The notes: generated by a model not told the origin, from the letters alone. Positions 1 to 14,111 are shown, numbered from the stretch's first letter. The stretch is DNA of 33,955 bases from Kofleriaceae bacterium (GCA_018058095.1 JAGPCO010000082.1:1-33955); one strand, 5' to 3'. A program made the numbers and translations.

Positions 1-2
1 CC

Positions 3-68
3 CCGCCCGCGGGCCGCCGCCACGACCCTGTCCCGCGCCCCTCCCGCCCTCGGGCGTCACGGCGATGA
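3..68 (+). CDS. Possible 3' end of an upstream gene
   Basis: One frame is open from the window edge and stops with TGA at 66-68. That stop overlaps the ATG at 65-67 in the ATGA arrangement used by the next two junctions. The 21 residues are rich in Pro and Arg and show no domain. A second frame is also open from base 2 and runs into the first micro-ORF, so the upstream gene could instead end at 151. In BatA-type clusters a MoxR ATPase and a DUF58 protein usually precede the VWA gene, so a DUF58 tail is possible, but that is inference only. Confidence 0.25.
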   Translation, partial: PPAGRRHDPVPRPSRPRASRR

Positions 69-229
69 CACGGGTGCGCCGCACCCCGCCACGACGCCGG
101 CTCGACGACCTGGTCCTGCGCATCTTCCGCTCGGGGGGGTTCCTGCGATGACACGGGTGGGCCCCACACCGCGACGACGCCGGCTCGACGACCTGGTCCT
201 GCGCATCTTCCGATCCGGCGGCTTCCTCC
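64..229. repeat. Two-copy 83-bp tandem repeat
   Basis: Bases 64-146 and 147-229 align end to end without gaps, with nine or so substitutions. Each unit starts at GATGACACGGGTG and ends just before the next ATG, so the unit is exactly one start-to-start interval. Since 83 is not a multiple of three, each copy resets the reading frame. Confidence 0.9.
65..151 (+). CDS. Micro-ORF 1, 28 codons, ATGA-chained
   Basis: ATG at 65 and TGA at 149-151 encode 28 residues with an Arg-rich front and an amphipathic end ([19 protein letters not shown]). The start overlaps a stop at 66-68 and its stop overlaps the next start at 148. It is one copy of an 83-bp tandem duplication. Compared with copy 2, all five differences in codons 10-28 fall at third positions and are synonymous, which suggests the peptide is, or was, translated under selection. 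It may instead be the C-terminus of a longer upstream protein, because the frame is open back to base 2. No function is recognised. Confidence 0.4.
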   Translation: MTRVRRTPPRRRLDDLVLRIFRSGGFLR

Positions 230-234
230 GATGA
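148..234 (+). CDS. Micro-ORF 2, 28 codons, duplicate of micro-ORF 1
   Basis: ATG at 148 and TGA at 232-234 give a 28-residue peptide that differs from micro-ORF 1 at three residues, all in codons 5-9. Its stop overlaps the ATG of the BatA-like gene at 231, so translation of the large gene may be coupled to it. It lies one frame away from copy 1 because the repeat unit is 83 bp. It could be a small regulatory or membrane-proximal peptide, or simply a coupling leader. The function is unknown. Confidence 0.4.
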   Translation: MTRVGPTPRRRRLDDLVLRIFRSGGFLR

Positions 235-2321
235 ACCTGACCGGCCCCATCGCCCTGTCGACCTGGGCCTACGTCGCCGCCGGCGCGGCCGCGCTGGCGG
301 TGACCGCGTACATCATCAAGATGCGGCGGCGCCGGTTCGAGGTGCCGTTCTCCGAGCTGTGGAAGCGGGTGCTCGAGCAGAAGGACGCCAACTCGCTGTG
401 GAAGCAGCTGCGGCGCTGGCTGTCGCTGCTCATCACCCTGCTCCTGCTCGGCGTGGTCCTGCTCGCCGTGCTCGACCCGACCCTGGGCGGGTCCGACCGC
501 CGGGCCCGCGCCGTGGTCGTCCTGCTCGACGCCTCGGCCTCGATGAGCACCCAGGACGGCGGGGCCGCCGGCGCCACCACGTCGCGCCTCGACGCGGCCA
601 AGCGCCAGGCCATCGCCCTGGTCGACTCGATGGGCGGCGGCGACGTGGCGATGATCGTCAAGGTCGACGGCCAGGCCACGCCGCTGTCGCGCTTCTCGGG
701 CGACGTGCCGATGCTGCGCCGGGCCATCGAGGGGGTGACCGTGTCGGAGACCCCGGCCGACCTGACCCGGGCCCTGGGCGCCGCCGCCGACGCCCTGCGC
801 GACCGCAGCAACCCGCTCGTCGTCCTCATCTCCGACGGCGCCTTCCCCGAGCAGCAGCTCGGCCTGGTCAGGTGGGCCCCCCCCGCCGACGCGGACGCCG
901 GCAGCGGCGCGGCCGCCGGCGCGGGCAGCGGCGCCGGCAGCGCCTGGCTCGACAAGAACCTGGCCGCGGTCGACCTCCATGGCATCGACGTGCGCTACGT
1001 CCCGGTCGGGCGACGCGACGACAACGCCGGCATCATCGCCTTCAACGTGCGCCGCTACGTCGCCAACAAGGCGGCGTACGAGGTCTTCATCGAGGTGCAG
1101 AACTTCGGCAAGGAGCCGGCCCGGCGCAAGCTGACCCTGTACAACGGCGACAGCGCGGTCGACAGCCGCGACCTCGAGCTGGCCCCGGGCCAGCGCTCGC
1201 GCCAGATCTACCGTGAGCTACCCGGCGGCGAGGACAACCGCCTGCGCGCCTCGCTGCGGCCGGTCGACGGCGCCGGCGGGTCCGATGCGTTCGCCCTCGA
1301 CGACCAGGCCTATGCCCTGTTGCCCGCGCGCAAGCGCCAGCGCGTGCTGATGGTGACCGACGACAACCTGTACCTCGAGGGCGCGGTGCTGGTGTACGAC
1401 AACCTCGAAACCGACAAGGTCACGCCGGCCGAGTACGACACCAACCCGGCCACCGCAGCTGGCTACGACGTGGTCATCTTCGACGATCACACCCCGGCCG
1501 TGTTGCCGCCGGCCCCGGCCAACTTGATCCTGTTTCACCCGTCGGGTGAGCACAGCCCCATCCCGCTGCGTGGCCAGCTGGCCCGCCCGCGCATCACCGA
1601 GCTGGCCGAGGACCACCCGGTCATGCGCTGGATCACCCTGTCCGACGTCAACTTCGACCGCGCCTCGGTGTTCGCGCTCGACCCGGCCCGGGGCGACGTC
1701 GCCCTGGCCCGCTCGGTGCGCGACGTGGTCGCGGTCGGGCGCCGCGACGGCGGCCGCAAGATCGCCGCGTTCGGCTTCGCCCTGCCCGGCCCGGGCCGAG
1801 AAGACGCGACCGACCTGCCGCTCCGGGTCGCCTTCCCGCTGCTGCTGGTCAACACCCTCGACTGGTTCGCCGGCGACGACGCCGACCTCATCACCACCTA
1901 CGTCACCGGCGTGCGGCAGCGGGTGCCGCTCGACGGTGTGGCCGGCGAGGTCGCGGCCACCGTGATCGGCCCGGGCGGCGCCGCCAGCCCGGCCCCGGTC
2001 GCCGACGGCGTGGCGACGTTCTATGCCCAGCAGACCGGCTTCCACACCCTCGAGGTCCGGCGCCCGCCCTCCGGCGCGCCCGGCGGCGCGGCCAGCGCCG
2101 ACGCCGCCCTGGCCAGCTTCGACCTCGCCGCCAACCTGGCCAGCGCGGTCGAGTCGGACATCGGCCCGAGCGCCGATCTCACGCTCGGCGGCAAGGCCCT
2201 GGGCCGGCCCGAGGCGTTCGCCATCACCCGCAGCCGCAAGCTGTGGATCTACCTCCTCGTGCTCGCGCTCCTCATCATGACCGTCGAGTGGGTCACCTAC
2301 CACCGCCGGATCACCGTCTAG
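231..2321 (+). CDS. BatA-like VWA-domain membrane protein (696 aa)
   Basis: This is a membrane-anchored von Willebrand factor A protein of the BatA type. There are transmembrane segments near residues 12-29 and 63-82, a basic loop between them, and a VWA domain that opens with DASAS (residues 100-104), the metal-site DxSxS motif. A second VWA strand ends ISDGAF near residue 200. A long extracytoplasmic region follows, and a C-terminal helix lies near 671-688 before a short basic tail. The start is fixed by the ATGA overlap with the preceding micro-ORF. The next VWA gene follows after 24 bases, so the two are likely one operon. BatA-family proteins sit with MoxR ATPases in envelope-stress or complex-assembly clusters, but the partner and substrate here are unknown. 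Confidence 0.85.
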   Translation: MNLTGPIALSTWAYVAAGAAALAVTAYIIKMRRRRFEVPFSELWKRVLEQKDANSLWKQLRRWLSLLITLLLLGVVLLAVLDPTLGGSDRRARAVVVLLDASASMSTQDGGAAGATTSRLDAAKRQAIALVDSMGGGDVAMIVKVDGQATPLSRFSGDVPMLRRAIEGVTVSETPADLTRALGAAADALRDRSNPLVVLISDGAFPEQQLGLVRWAPPADADAGSGAAAGAGSGAGSAWLDKNLAAVDLHGIDVRYVPVGRRDDNAGIIAFNVRRYVANKAAYEVFIEVQNFGKEPARRKLTLYNGDSAVDSRDLELAPGQRSRQIYRELPGGEDNRLRASLRPVDGAGGSDAFALDDQAYALLPARKRQRVLMVTDDNLYLEGAVLVYDNLETDKVTPAEYDTNPATAAGYDVVIFDDHTPAVLPPAPANLILFHPSGEHSPIPLRGQLARPRITELAEDHPVMRWITLSDVNFDRASVFALDPARGDVALARSVRDVVAVGRRDGGRKIAAFGFALPGPGREDATDLPLRVAFPLLLVNTLDWFAGDDADLITTYVTGVRQRVPLDGVAGEVAATVIGPGGAASPAPVADGVATFYAQQTGFHTLEVRRPPSGAPGGAASADAALASFDLAANLASAVESDIGPSADLTLGGKALGRPEAFAITRSRKLWIYLLVLALLIMTVEWVTYHRRITV

Positions 2322-2345
2322 CTCCCGCCCAGGCAATCCATCGTC

Positions 2346-5066
<2,721 letters not shown>

Positions 5067-5112
5067 CGCGCCGGGCGCGAATAGTCGCCGGGGCCGGCGC
5101 GTTGGCCCGGGC

Positions 5113-5910
5113 ATGAACGCCCTCGCCACTGCCACCTCCCCCCCGCCCGGTCGCGACCGCGCCGCCTGGGCCTTCCCGCTCGGCCTGGCCGCGGTCGCGT
5201 GCGGCATGATCGGCGCCGCCCACGTGATGTCGAGCTCGTGGGAGCGGGTCCGGACCAAGCCGCCCGACCGCAGCATCGAGGTGACCGGCTCGGCCAAGCG
5301 CCGCATCACCAGCGACCTGGCCGAGTGGAGCGCGTCGATCACCACCGAGGACGCCGACCGGACCGCCGCCTACCGCCTGCTGCACACCCAGGTCGATGCC
5401 ACCCTGGCCTTCCTCAAGAGCAAGGGGGTCAAGGACGCCGAGATCCGGGTCTCGAGCGCGAGCTTCGGCGAGCTGACCGAGACCGAGGTGACCGAGACCA
5501 AGGAGCGCCGGACCGAGAAGACCAAGCTGGTCGGCCACCGCACCACCCAGAGCATCACCATCACCTCGGGTGACGTCGCCCTGGTCGAGCGCATGTCGCG
5601 CGAGGTGACCCAGCTGCTCGAGCAGGGCATCACCGTCACCTCGCAGGCGCCGGCGTACTTCTACACCCGCCTGGGCGAGGTGAAGATCGAGATGCTGGCC
5701 GAGGCCTCCAAGGACGCGCGGACCCGGGCCGACAACATGATCCGCTCGGCCGGCGGCGCCACCCTGGGCAAGCTGCGCACCGCCGACATGGGCGTCATCA
5801 ACGTCAACCCGGCCAACTCGACCTCGACCGCGTGGGACGGCAACAACGACACCACCTCGCTCGACAAGGACATCATCACGATCGTCCACACCACCTACGA
5901 GCTGCGTTGA
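5113..5910 (+). CDS. SIMPL-domain (DUF541) membrane-anchored protein (265 aa)
   Basis: A single N-terminal membrane segment lies near residues 17-36, followed by a SIMPL/DUF541 domain. Its hallmark opening is SIEVTGSAKRRI, near residue 55. The pattern of a long helix, the beta stretch EIRVSSASFGELTE and the closing IITIVHTTYELR fits the family. SIMPL proteins are periplasmic or outer-membrane-associated and mostly uncharacterised; some are linked to oxidative or envelope stress. It follows the VWA gene by 46 bases and is the last gene of the plus-strand cluster. It ends nine bases before the convergent Cys-rich gene, leaving no room for a long terminator. Confidence 0.85.
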   Translation: MNALATATSPPPGRDRAAWAFPLGLAAVACGMIGAAHVMSSSWERVRTKPPDRSIEVTGSAKRRITSDLAEWSASITTEDADRTAAYRLLHTQVDATLAFLKSKGVKDAEIRVSSASFGELTETEVTETKERRTEKTKLVGHRTTQSITITSGDVALVERMSREVTQLLEQGITVTSQAPAYFYTRLGEVKIEMLAEASKDARTRADNMIRSAGGATLGKLRTADMGVINVNPANSTSTAWDGNNDTTSLDKDIITIVHTTYELR

Positions 5911-5919
5911 CGGCGCCGC

Positions 5920-6573
5920 CTACGGGCAGCGATCGCAGACGGACGGGCCGGCGCTCGAGCAGCCGCCACCCTGCGTGCGGCACACGTCGCGCGGGCACTG
6001 CGCGGCTGGTGCGCAGCTGCCGACACAGGTGACGTCACAGGCGCAGGCGTCGCCGCACGCGACCCCTCCGCCGCACGAGCCCCCGCCGGAGCAGGTCACC
6101 ACACACGGCCCGGTGCCGCAGGTGATCTCGCCGCCACACGACCCGCCGCCCAGGCAGTGGATGTCGCACCGGGTGGCCTGTGCGCAGTCGATCGGGCGGT
6201 CACAGGTCGCACCGCCGCCGCAGGTGACGTCACAGGCCCAGCCGCGCGGGCAGACCGGATCAGGTCCGCCCAACCCGGGCGTGAGGAAGCAGGTGTCGCC
6301 ATCGCAGCGATCACACACCCCTGGACACGGCGGCGCGGCGTCCACCGACGCGTCGACGCGGCCGTTGTCGCGGGCGTCGATGGCCCCGGCGCCGGCGTCG
6401 GCCGGGCCGGTCCCGGCGACGCAGAAGCCGTCGACGCAGCGGCGCCCACCGGCGCAGTCGGCCGGGCCAGCGCACACGAACTCGTCGCTCCGGGTCTGGC
6501 CGGTGCAGGCCGCGCCGGCCAGCCCGCCCGCGGCCAGCGCCACCAGCACGGCGATCGACGACGCGGGTGTCAT
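5920..6573 (-). CDS. Cysteine-rich secreted protein A (217 aa)
   Basis: An N-terminal hydrophobic signal (residues 4-22) ends near GLAGAAC. The lipobox is imperfect, so this may be either a secreted or a lipid-anchored protein. About 31 cysteines follow in 195 residues. The first block, FVCAGPADCAGGRRCVDGFC, matches the Dickkopf-like cysteine pattern common in myxobacterial surface proteins. An acidic Ala-rich linker follows, then repeats of the CDVTCxGGxxCxxxIxC kind, and the chain ends in CDRCP. It is a paralogue of the next gene upstream. Its ATG at 6571-6573 overlaps that gene's TGA (6570-6572), which fixes the start and argues for translational coupling. Probably extracytoplasmic and disulfide-rich. 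The function is unknown. Confidence 0.8.
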   Translation of the reverse strand: MTPASSIAVLVALAAGGLAGAACTGQTRSDEFVCAGPADCAGGRRCVDGFCVAGTGPADAGAGAIDARDNGRVDASVDAAPPCPGVCDRCDGDTCFLTPGLGGPDPVCPRGWACDVTCGGGATCDRPIDCAQATRCDIHCLGGGSCGGEITCGTGPCVVTCSGGGSCGGGVACGDACACDVTCVGSCAPAAQCPRDVCRTQGGGCSSAGPSVCDRCP

Positions 6574-7178
6574 GGGCAGGTGTCGCAGTCCGCCGCCGGC
6601 TGTGCCGAGCACCCGTCCTGCGGCGTCTCGCAGTCGAGGTCGGGGCAGGAGGCCGGGCTGGCGCAGCGCCCCGAGCAGACCACCTGGCAGCGGCACGCGT
6701 CGGAGCAGTCGACGCCGTCGTCACACGCCGCGTCGCCGGTGCAGGTCACGTCACACGGGCCCTGGCCACACTCGACGCCGTTCTGGCAGGCCCGGGGTCC
6801 AATACACGCCACCTGGCACGACGCCGCGCGGGAGCAATCCACCCCGTCCATACACGCGCTCGAACCGGTACAGGTGACGTCACAGGCCATCCCGGCCGGG
6901 CACACGATCGCGCCGCAGTCCGCGTCGGCACACACGATGCGGCACACCCCGGCCTGGCACGACGTGCACTGGGGGGGGCACGCCCCGGCCCCGTCTCGCG
7001 CCGCCGCGTCGGCGCCACCGCCGCCGCCGGTCACGCAGAACCCGTCCACGCAGTCGCGCCCGTCGGCGCAGTCGCTCGGGCGGGTGCACACGAAATCATC
7101 GCTGCGGCGTTGCCCGGCGCAGGCGAGGCTGGCGCCGAGCGCCGCCACCCACAGCCCGAGGAGGACCGGCCCCTTCAC
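6570..7178 (-). CDS. Cysteine-rich secreted protein B (202 aa), paralogue of A
   Basis: The GTG start at 7176-7178 overlaps the TGA of the upstream gene. A longer frame exists but would overrun that gene. A short hydrophobic signal ends GASLACAGQ, near-lipobox in form. About 33 cysteines follow. The opening FVCTRPSDCADGRDCVDGFC aligns residue for residue with protein A, and the repeat region (CDVTCTGxxxCxxGVDC) and the CDTCP ending also match. The linker after the first block is shorter than in A. The shared architecture points to tandem duplication and divergence. Probably exported and disulfide-stabilised; ligand or partner unknown. Confidence 0.8.
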   Translation of the reverse strand: MKGPVLLGLWVAALGASLACAGQRRSDDFVCTRPSDCADGRDCVDGFCVTGGGGGADAAARDGAGACPPQCTSCQAGVCRIVCADADCGAIVCPAGMACDVTCTGSSACMDGVDCSRAASCQVACIGPRACQNGVECGQGPCDVTCTGDAACDDGVDCSDACRCQVVCSGRCASPASCPDLDCETPQDGCSAQPAADCDTCP

Positions 7179-8209
7179 GGCGCCCCCCAGCGCACGCCGG
7201 CGATGCTGCCGCCGCCGCTGGCCGGCGCCACGAACGGGGTCCAGGCCTGGGCCGACGCCGCCGGCGAGTCGCCGCGGCTGCGCAGCCACCAGTACGCGCT
7301 GCCACCGCCGATCAGCACGCCCGCCACCGTCAGGATGTTACCCCAGGATGCCGCCGACGCGGCGTCGTCCTCGAGGACCACCAGCGCCTCGAGGTCGCGC
7401 ACGGTCTGGGTCGGGGCGGCGGCGATCTCGTCGTTGAGGCCGCTGGCCTTGGCCCAGAACGACACCCCGGCCACGGCCAGGATGCCCCCGGTGATCATGC
7501 CGCCGATCTGCAGGCCGCGGCGCGACACCCCACCACCCGCGCGCTCGGGACGGTCGCCCGACGTCGCCGCCTGGTCCGGGCCGCCAGGCCCCACCAGGCC
7601 GCCGGTCCCTGCCGCCGCGTCCCCGGCCGCGCCCGCCCCGGCCCCACTCGCACCGCCCTCGATCGCGCCAGCGCCACCAGCCGGCGTCCCCGTGGTGCCC
7701 GCGCCGGACGGCCCGCCGCCCGTCGGCGCCGGATCTGCTCCTCCCGAGGATCGGCCGCGCAGGCCGGCGGCGATGGCCGCGTCGGTCGCGGCGCCATCCG
7801 CCGCGGCGACCTCGAAGCTCGTCACCACCTCGGGCGCACCGGCGCGCAGCCGGGTGACCCGGACCCGGTGCCCGAGCGCGGTCCGCTCGATCGTCACCGC
7901 GACCAGCTGGTCGACGCCGACGGTGCTGGTGATCTGCCCAGCACACGAGGGCTCGTCGAGCTCGCACCCGGCGATGGCCGCGGTATCGGTCAGGGTCGCC
8001 TGGCCGACCTCGACCCGGGCCCCACCCTGCTTGATCCAGGCCTCGACCTGGCGCTGGACCGAGGCCACCACCGCCGGATCGGCGCCGCGCCCGACCTCCG
8101 CCTTGAGCAGCAGCACCGCGGGGCCGGCCGCGGCGGCGCGACCGCCGGGCAAGAGCAGCGGACCGGCGGCCAGCGCCAGGCTCAGGCACACGCGACGGGC
8201 TCGGCTCAT
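7175..8209 (-). CDS. Secreted/membrane-anchored protein of a kinase operon (344 aa)
   Basis: A signal peptide (residues 1-28, ending RAAAAG) precedes a globular domain at about 30-150. That domain has alternating beta/alpha character and one Cys pair (CELDEPSC), loosely like TolB/CsgG-type periplasmic folds; this comparison is weak. A Gly/Ala/Pro-rich linker covers about 155-230. Two membrane-type helices follow near 236-256 and 293-314. The tail could be periplasmic. The ATG at 8207-8209 overlaps the TGA of the kinase gene, and its own TGA overlaps the GTG of the next gene. The context suggests it acts with the kinase and the Cys-rich pair at the envelope. No named family is recognised. Confidence 0.75.
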   Translation of the reverse strand: MSRARRVCLSLALAAGPLLLPGGRAAAAGPAVLLLKAEVGRGADPAVVASVQRQVEAWIKQGGARVEVGQATLTDTAAIAGCELDEPSCAGQITSTVGVDQLVAVTIERTALGHRVRVTRLRAGAPEVVTSFEVAAADGAATDAAIAAGLRGRSSGGADPAPTGGGPSGAGTTGTPAGGAGAIEGGASGAGAGAAGDAAAGTGGLVGPGGPDQAATSGDRPERAGGGVSRRGLQIGGMITGGILAVAGVSFWAKASGLNDEIAAAPTQTVRDLEALVVLEDDAASAASWGNILTVAGVLIGGGSAYWWLRSRGDSPAASAQAWTPFVAPASGGGSIAGVRWGAP

Positions 8210-10704
8210 AACTTCTCCAGGCGGGCGCGGATGGCCGGCGCGTCGGCAGCCCGCGGTGCCAGCCGCAGGTAGGTCTTGAAGGAGCTGGCGGCGCCGCGCT
8301 TGTCGCCCAGCGCCTGCTGGGCCATGCCCATGCCGCGGTAGGCCGGGGCGTAGCCGCGGTTGCTGGCGCGGGCCAGCCGGAACTTGGCGAGGGCGTCGCG
8401 GTGTTTGCCACCGATGAACAGGCGCATGCCGTCCTTGGTGAGCGCGTCGGCCGACGCGCCCGGCGCCGGGGTCACCTTGCCTCCGCCGGGCTTGCCTCCG
8501 CCGGGCTTGTCACCGCCGGGCTTGTCACCGCCGGCCTTGCCGCCGCCGCCGTGCGCCACCGCCGCGCTGGCGTCGGGCCGGTCGACCGGGGACGAGACCG
8601 CGGCGTCCACGGGCGGGGCCGCGGCGACGACGCTGGCATCGGGTCGAGCGAGCGCCACCGCCGCGTCGACGCCGTCGACCGCCAGCAGCGCCGGGTCGGT
8701 GCCAGCGTCGGCGACCACGGCCGCGCTGGTCAGCCCGGGGTCCCAGCGGGTGGCGGCGTCGGCGCGCGGCCCCGCCGTGGGTGCAGCGACCGAGCGTGCG
8801 GGCTCGTCGCCGCCGCCGGCCAGCGCGGCGATGACCACGATGCCGAGCAGGACCGCGGCGGTGATGCCGACGACCCACCACACCTTGCGGCGCCGGTCGT
8901 CGTCGGGCAAGACCTCGTAGCCGCCGGTCGCGGCCGGCAGGCGCGCGAAGGCATCGTCATCCTTGACCCACGCGCTCAGCATGTCGGTCTCGCTCAGGCG
9001 CGCCCGGGGCGACACCACCGCGACCGCGCGGGCCACGTCGCCGCCGGAGTCGACGCTCACCGCGTTCGGCGCCGGGTCGGCACCGGATGGGGTCACGACG
9101 GAGGCGGCTGCGGCGGACGCCTCGGCGGCGGCGACCAGCGTCGACGCCAGCGCGACCGGCTCGGACGCGCGCTCCCCCGCGGCGCTGGCGCTGGCGACGA
9201 CCGCCGGTGGCATCGGCGTCACGGCGGGGTGAGCGCCGGACGTGCTCGCGCTGGCGACGACGGCCGGTGGCATCGGCGTCACCGCGGGGTGAGCGCCGGG
9301 CAGGCTGGTGCCCGGCATGGTGGCCGCCAGCGCCGGGTCGGCCGGCGCCGTCGCCGTCGTGGTCGTGGTCGTCGTCGCCTGGGGCGCGACCTTGGCGCCG
9401 GCGCGGAACGGCGGAGGGATGCTCTTGCCCGCGTCCTTGCCACCAGCACGCGCCCCGTCCGTCGCCTTGGGCGGCGGCGGTTGCGTGGCACGGGGAGAGG
9501 CGGCCGCGCCGTCGGTCTTGGCCGCGCCGTTGGACGGCTCCGGCAGCGCCGCGCTCGGGCGGTTGGCCGCCGCTGCCGCCGCCACCGCCAGGCCTGCCCG
9601 GACCGGTGGAGCCGCAGCCGGCGCCGCCGTCACCGCAGCCGGCGGTGCCGCCGGCGTGGGCGTGTGGCTCAAGGCGCCGTCGTGGTGGAAGGCGGCGGCG
9701 ATGGCGCCGGCCGTCGGCGCCTTGCTGGCGGCGATCTGCTGCAGCAGCGCGCGCCGGGCCGCCAGGCGATCGGAGAAGGTCTTCCGCATGTACGTGGCGA
9801 TGGCGTCGTTGCGGCCCGAGTACGCCTTGGCGCGCAGGACGTCCTCGATCGCCTCGGCCATCGCCGCCGCCGTCGGGTAGCGGGCCGAGGGGTCCGCGGC
9901 CATGGCCGTGGCGCACACCAGGTCCAGCTCGACCGGCACGTCGGGGTTGCCCTCCGACGGGGCCGGCGGGCTGCCGGCCAGGATCGCCCGCGCCGCCTCT
10001 TCGTCGTCGCCGCGGTACAGGCGACGCAGGGTGAGCGCCTCCCACATCACCACCCCGAGCGAGAAGATGTCGCTGCGACGGTCGACCGGCTGGTGCCGCA
10101 CCTTCTCCGGCGCCATGTAGCCGACCTTGCCCTTGAGGATGACCGGGGCCCCACCCTCGGTCACCGCGTCCTCGGCCTTGGCCACGCCGAAGTCGACCAG
10201 CTTCACCTCGCCGGTGAACAGGATGACGATGTTGCCGGGCGAGACGTCGTGGTGGATGAGGGTCATCGGCTGACCGCTCATGCCGTGGTGCTCGTGGGCG
10301 GCGTGCAGGCCACGCGCCGAATCGGCGATCATGCGCGCCGTGCTGAGCACGTCGAGGCGCTGGCCCTGCTTGCCGGCGTACAGCAGCGACAAGAGGGGCT
10401 CCCCCTCGAGGTACTCCATGGCGATGAAGTACTCGCCGCCGGCCTCGCCCAGGTCGTAGATGTCGACCACGTTGGCATGCTTGACCAGGGCCGCGACCCG
10501 GGCCTCCTCCAGCAGCATGTCGATGAACGCCCGCTTGCTGGCGAGCTGCTGGTGGATGGTCTTGACCACCACCAGCTTCTCGAACCCCATCGGCCCGCGC
10601 TGACGGGCCAGGTGGACCTCGGCCATGCCGCCGCTGCCGATGCTGGCGATGAGCTCGTACCGCCCCAGCGTGCGCGGCCCTGCCCCAGCGGAAGCGGCGG
10701 TCAC
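8206..10704 (-). CDS. Transmembrane Ser/Thr protein kinase with TPR tail (832 aa)
   Basis: An N-terminal Hanks-type kinase domain covers residues 15-290. It has the glycine loop GSGGMAEV (23-30), Lys48, a glutamate near 67, the catalytic loop HHDVSPGN (151-158), DFG (171-173) and APE (198-200). The HRD arginine is histidine here, a non-RD type. The usual catalytic-loop Lys is Ser, as in many myxobacterial kinases. A long low-complexity Ala/Pro/Thr linker holds a doubled 20-residue repeat. A single membrane helix follows (WWVVGITAAVLLGIVVIAAL), then a Gly/Lys/Pro stretch and about two TPR-like helices. Kinase is therefore cytoplasmic and the TPR end probably periplasmic. The start is GTG at 10702-10704, the only codon upstream of the kinase core. 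It follows the radical SAM gene by 27 bases. Confidence 0.9.
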   Translation of the reverse strand: MTAASAGAGPRTLGRYELIASIGSGGMAEVHLARQRGPMGFEKLVVVKTIHQQLASKRAFIDMLLEEARVAALVKHANVVDIYDLGEAGGEYFIAMEYLEGEPLLSLLYAGKQGQRLDVLSTARMIADSARGLHAAHEHHGMSGQPMTLIHHDVSPGNIVILFTGEVKLVDFGVAKAEDAVTEGGAPVILKGKVGYMAPEKVRHQPVDRRSDIFSLGVVMWEALTLRRLYRGDDEEAARAILAGSPPAPSEGNPDVPVELDLVCATAMAADPSARYPTAAAMAEAIEDVLRAKAYSGRNDAIATYMRKTFSDRLAARRALLQQIAASKAPTAGAIAAAFHHDGALSHTPTPAAPPAAVTAAPAAAPPVRAGLAVAAAAAANRPSAALPEPSNGAAKTDGAAASPRATQPPPPKATDGARAGGKDAGKSIPPPFRAGAKVAPQATTTTTTTATAPADPALAATMPGTSLPGAHPAVTPMPPAVVASASTSGAHPAVTPMPPAVVASASAAGERASEPVALASTLVAAAEASAAAASVVTPSGADPAPNAVSVDSGGDVARAVAVVSPRARLSETDMLSAWVKDDDAFARLPAATGGYEVLPDDDRRRKVWWVVGITAAVLLGIVVIAALAGGGDEPARSVAAPTAGPRADAATRWDPGLTSAAVVADAGTDPALLAVDGVDAAVALARPDASVVAAAPPVDAAVSSPVDRPDASAAVAHGGGGKAGGDKPGGDKPGGGKPGGGKVTPAPGASADALTKDGMRLFIGGKHRDALAKFRLARASNRGYAPAYRGMGMAQQALGDKRGAASSFKTYLRLAPRAADAPAIRARLEKL
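8476..8535. repeat. Four 15-bp units inside the kinase gene
   Basis: Units begin at 8476, 8491, 8506 and 8521, each of the form CTTGYCWCCGCCGGG. On the minus strand they encode a GGDKP/GGGKP array between the membrane helix and the TPR end. In-frame copy-number change would alter the spacer length without breaking the protein. Confidence 0.85.
9180..9299. repeat. Two 60-bp tandem units inside the kinase linker
   Basis: Units 9180-9239 and 9240-9299 are nearly identical and encode two copies of a 20-residue GAHPAVTPMPPAVVASAS-type segment. The repeat lies in the Ala/Pro/Thr-rich juxtamembrane linker of the kinase, on its cytoplasmic side. Confidence 0.85.
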
Positions 10705-10731
10705 GTCCGCGAGGATAACCCGACGAAAACG

Positions 10732-13734
<3,003 letters not shown>

Positions 13735-14111
13735 GTGGGTGCGGGGTTCTATCCCGGATCGACGACGATGGCCATGGAAACCGCCGGGGCGGCGGGCCGG
13801 GTCGCGGCCGCCCGGTGGCGACGAGCGGACCTCGACCAGGACGGCTGCGTCGACGTGCAACATGACGGCTACGTCGACGTGGGCCTTGACGGCGACGGCG
13901 ACGTGAACCTTGACGGTGACGGGCCTGCCCTCGAGGTCCTGGCACCGTCCCCTCGGCGCGGCCAGGCGAGCGGAGCCGCTTCACCATGGGCGTCAAACGG
14001 TGGGGTAGACGTCGCCGTCGCCGTCGCCGTCAAGGGTCACGTCGACGTAGACGACCACGTCGAGGTCGAGGTCCGTCGAGCCGGTGGTTCGCAGCCGGCC
14101 CGCGCAGCCGG
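13735..14111. other. Gene-free gap with degenerate GAC/GTC repeats
   Basis: This 377-base stretch separates the radical SAM gene from the upstream TPR lipoprotein gene on the minus strand. Its left 80 bases, next to the radical SAM start, show nothing distinctive. From about 13835 it is built from GACGTC-, GACGGC- and GTCGAC-type hexamers. There are two copies of a CTTGACGGCGACGGCGAC-type core in opposite orientation (13885-13904 on plus; 14009-14033 on minus with one extra unit). The plus reading resembles Asp/Gly calcium-binding repeats (DLDQDG, DGDGDVNLDGDG), but no full gene is supported. No clear promoter was seen. Confidence 0.6.
13885..14033. repeat. Inverted pair of intergenic GACGGC-core repeats
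   Basis: The core CTTGACGGCGACGGCGACGT lies at 13885-13904 on the plus strand. Its reverse complement, with one additional GCCGTC unit, lies at about 14009-14033. The two copies could pair to form a long hairpin with a loop of about 105 bases. A third plus-strand copy lies at 32646-32665, so this is a dispersed family. Confidence 0.75.
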
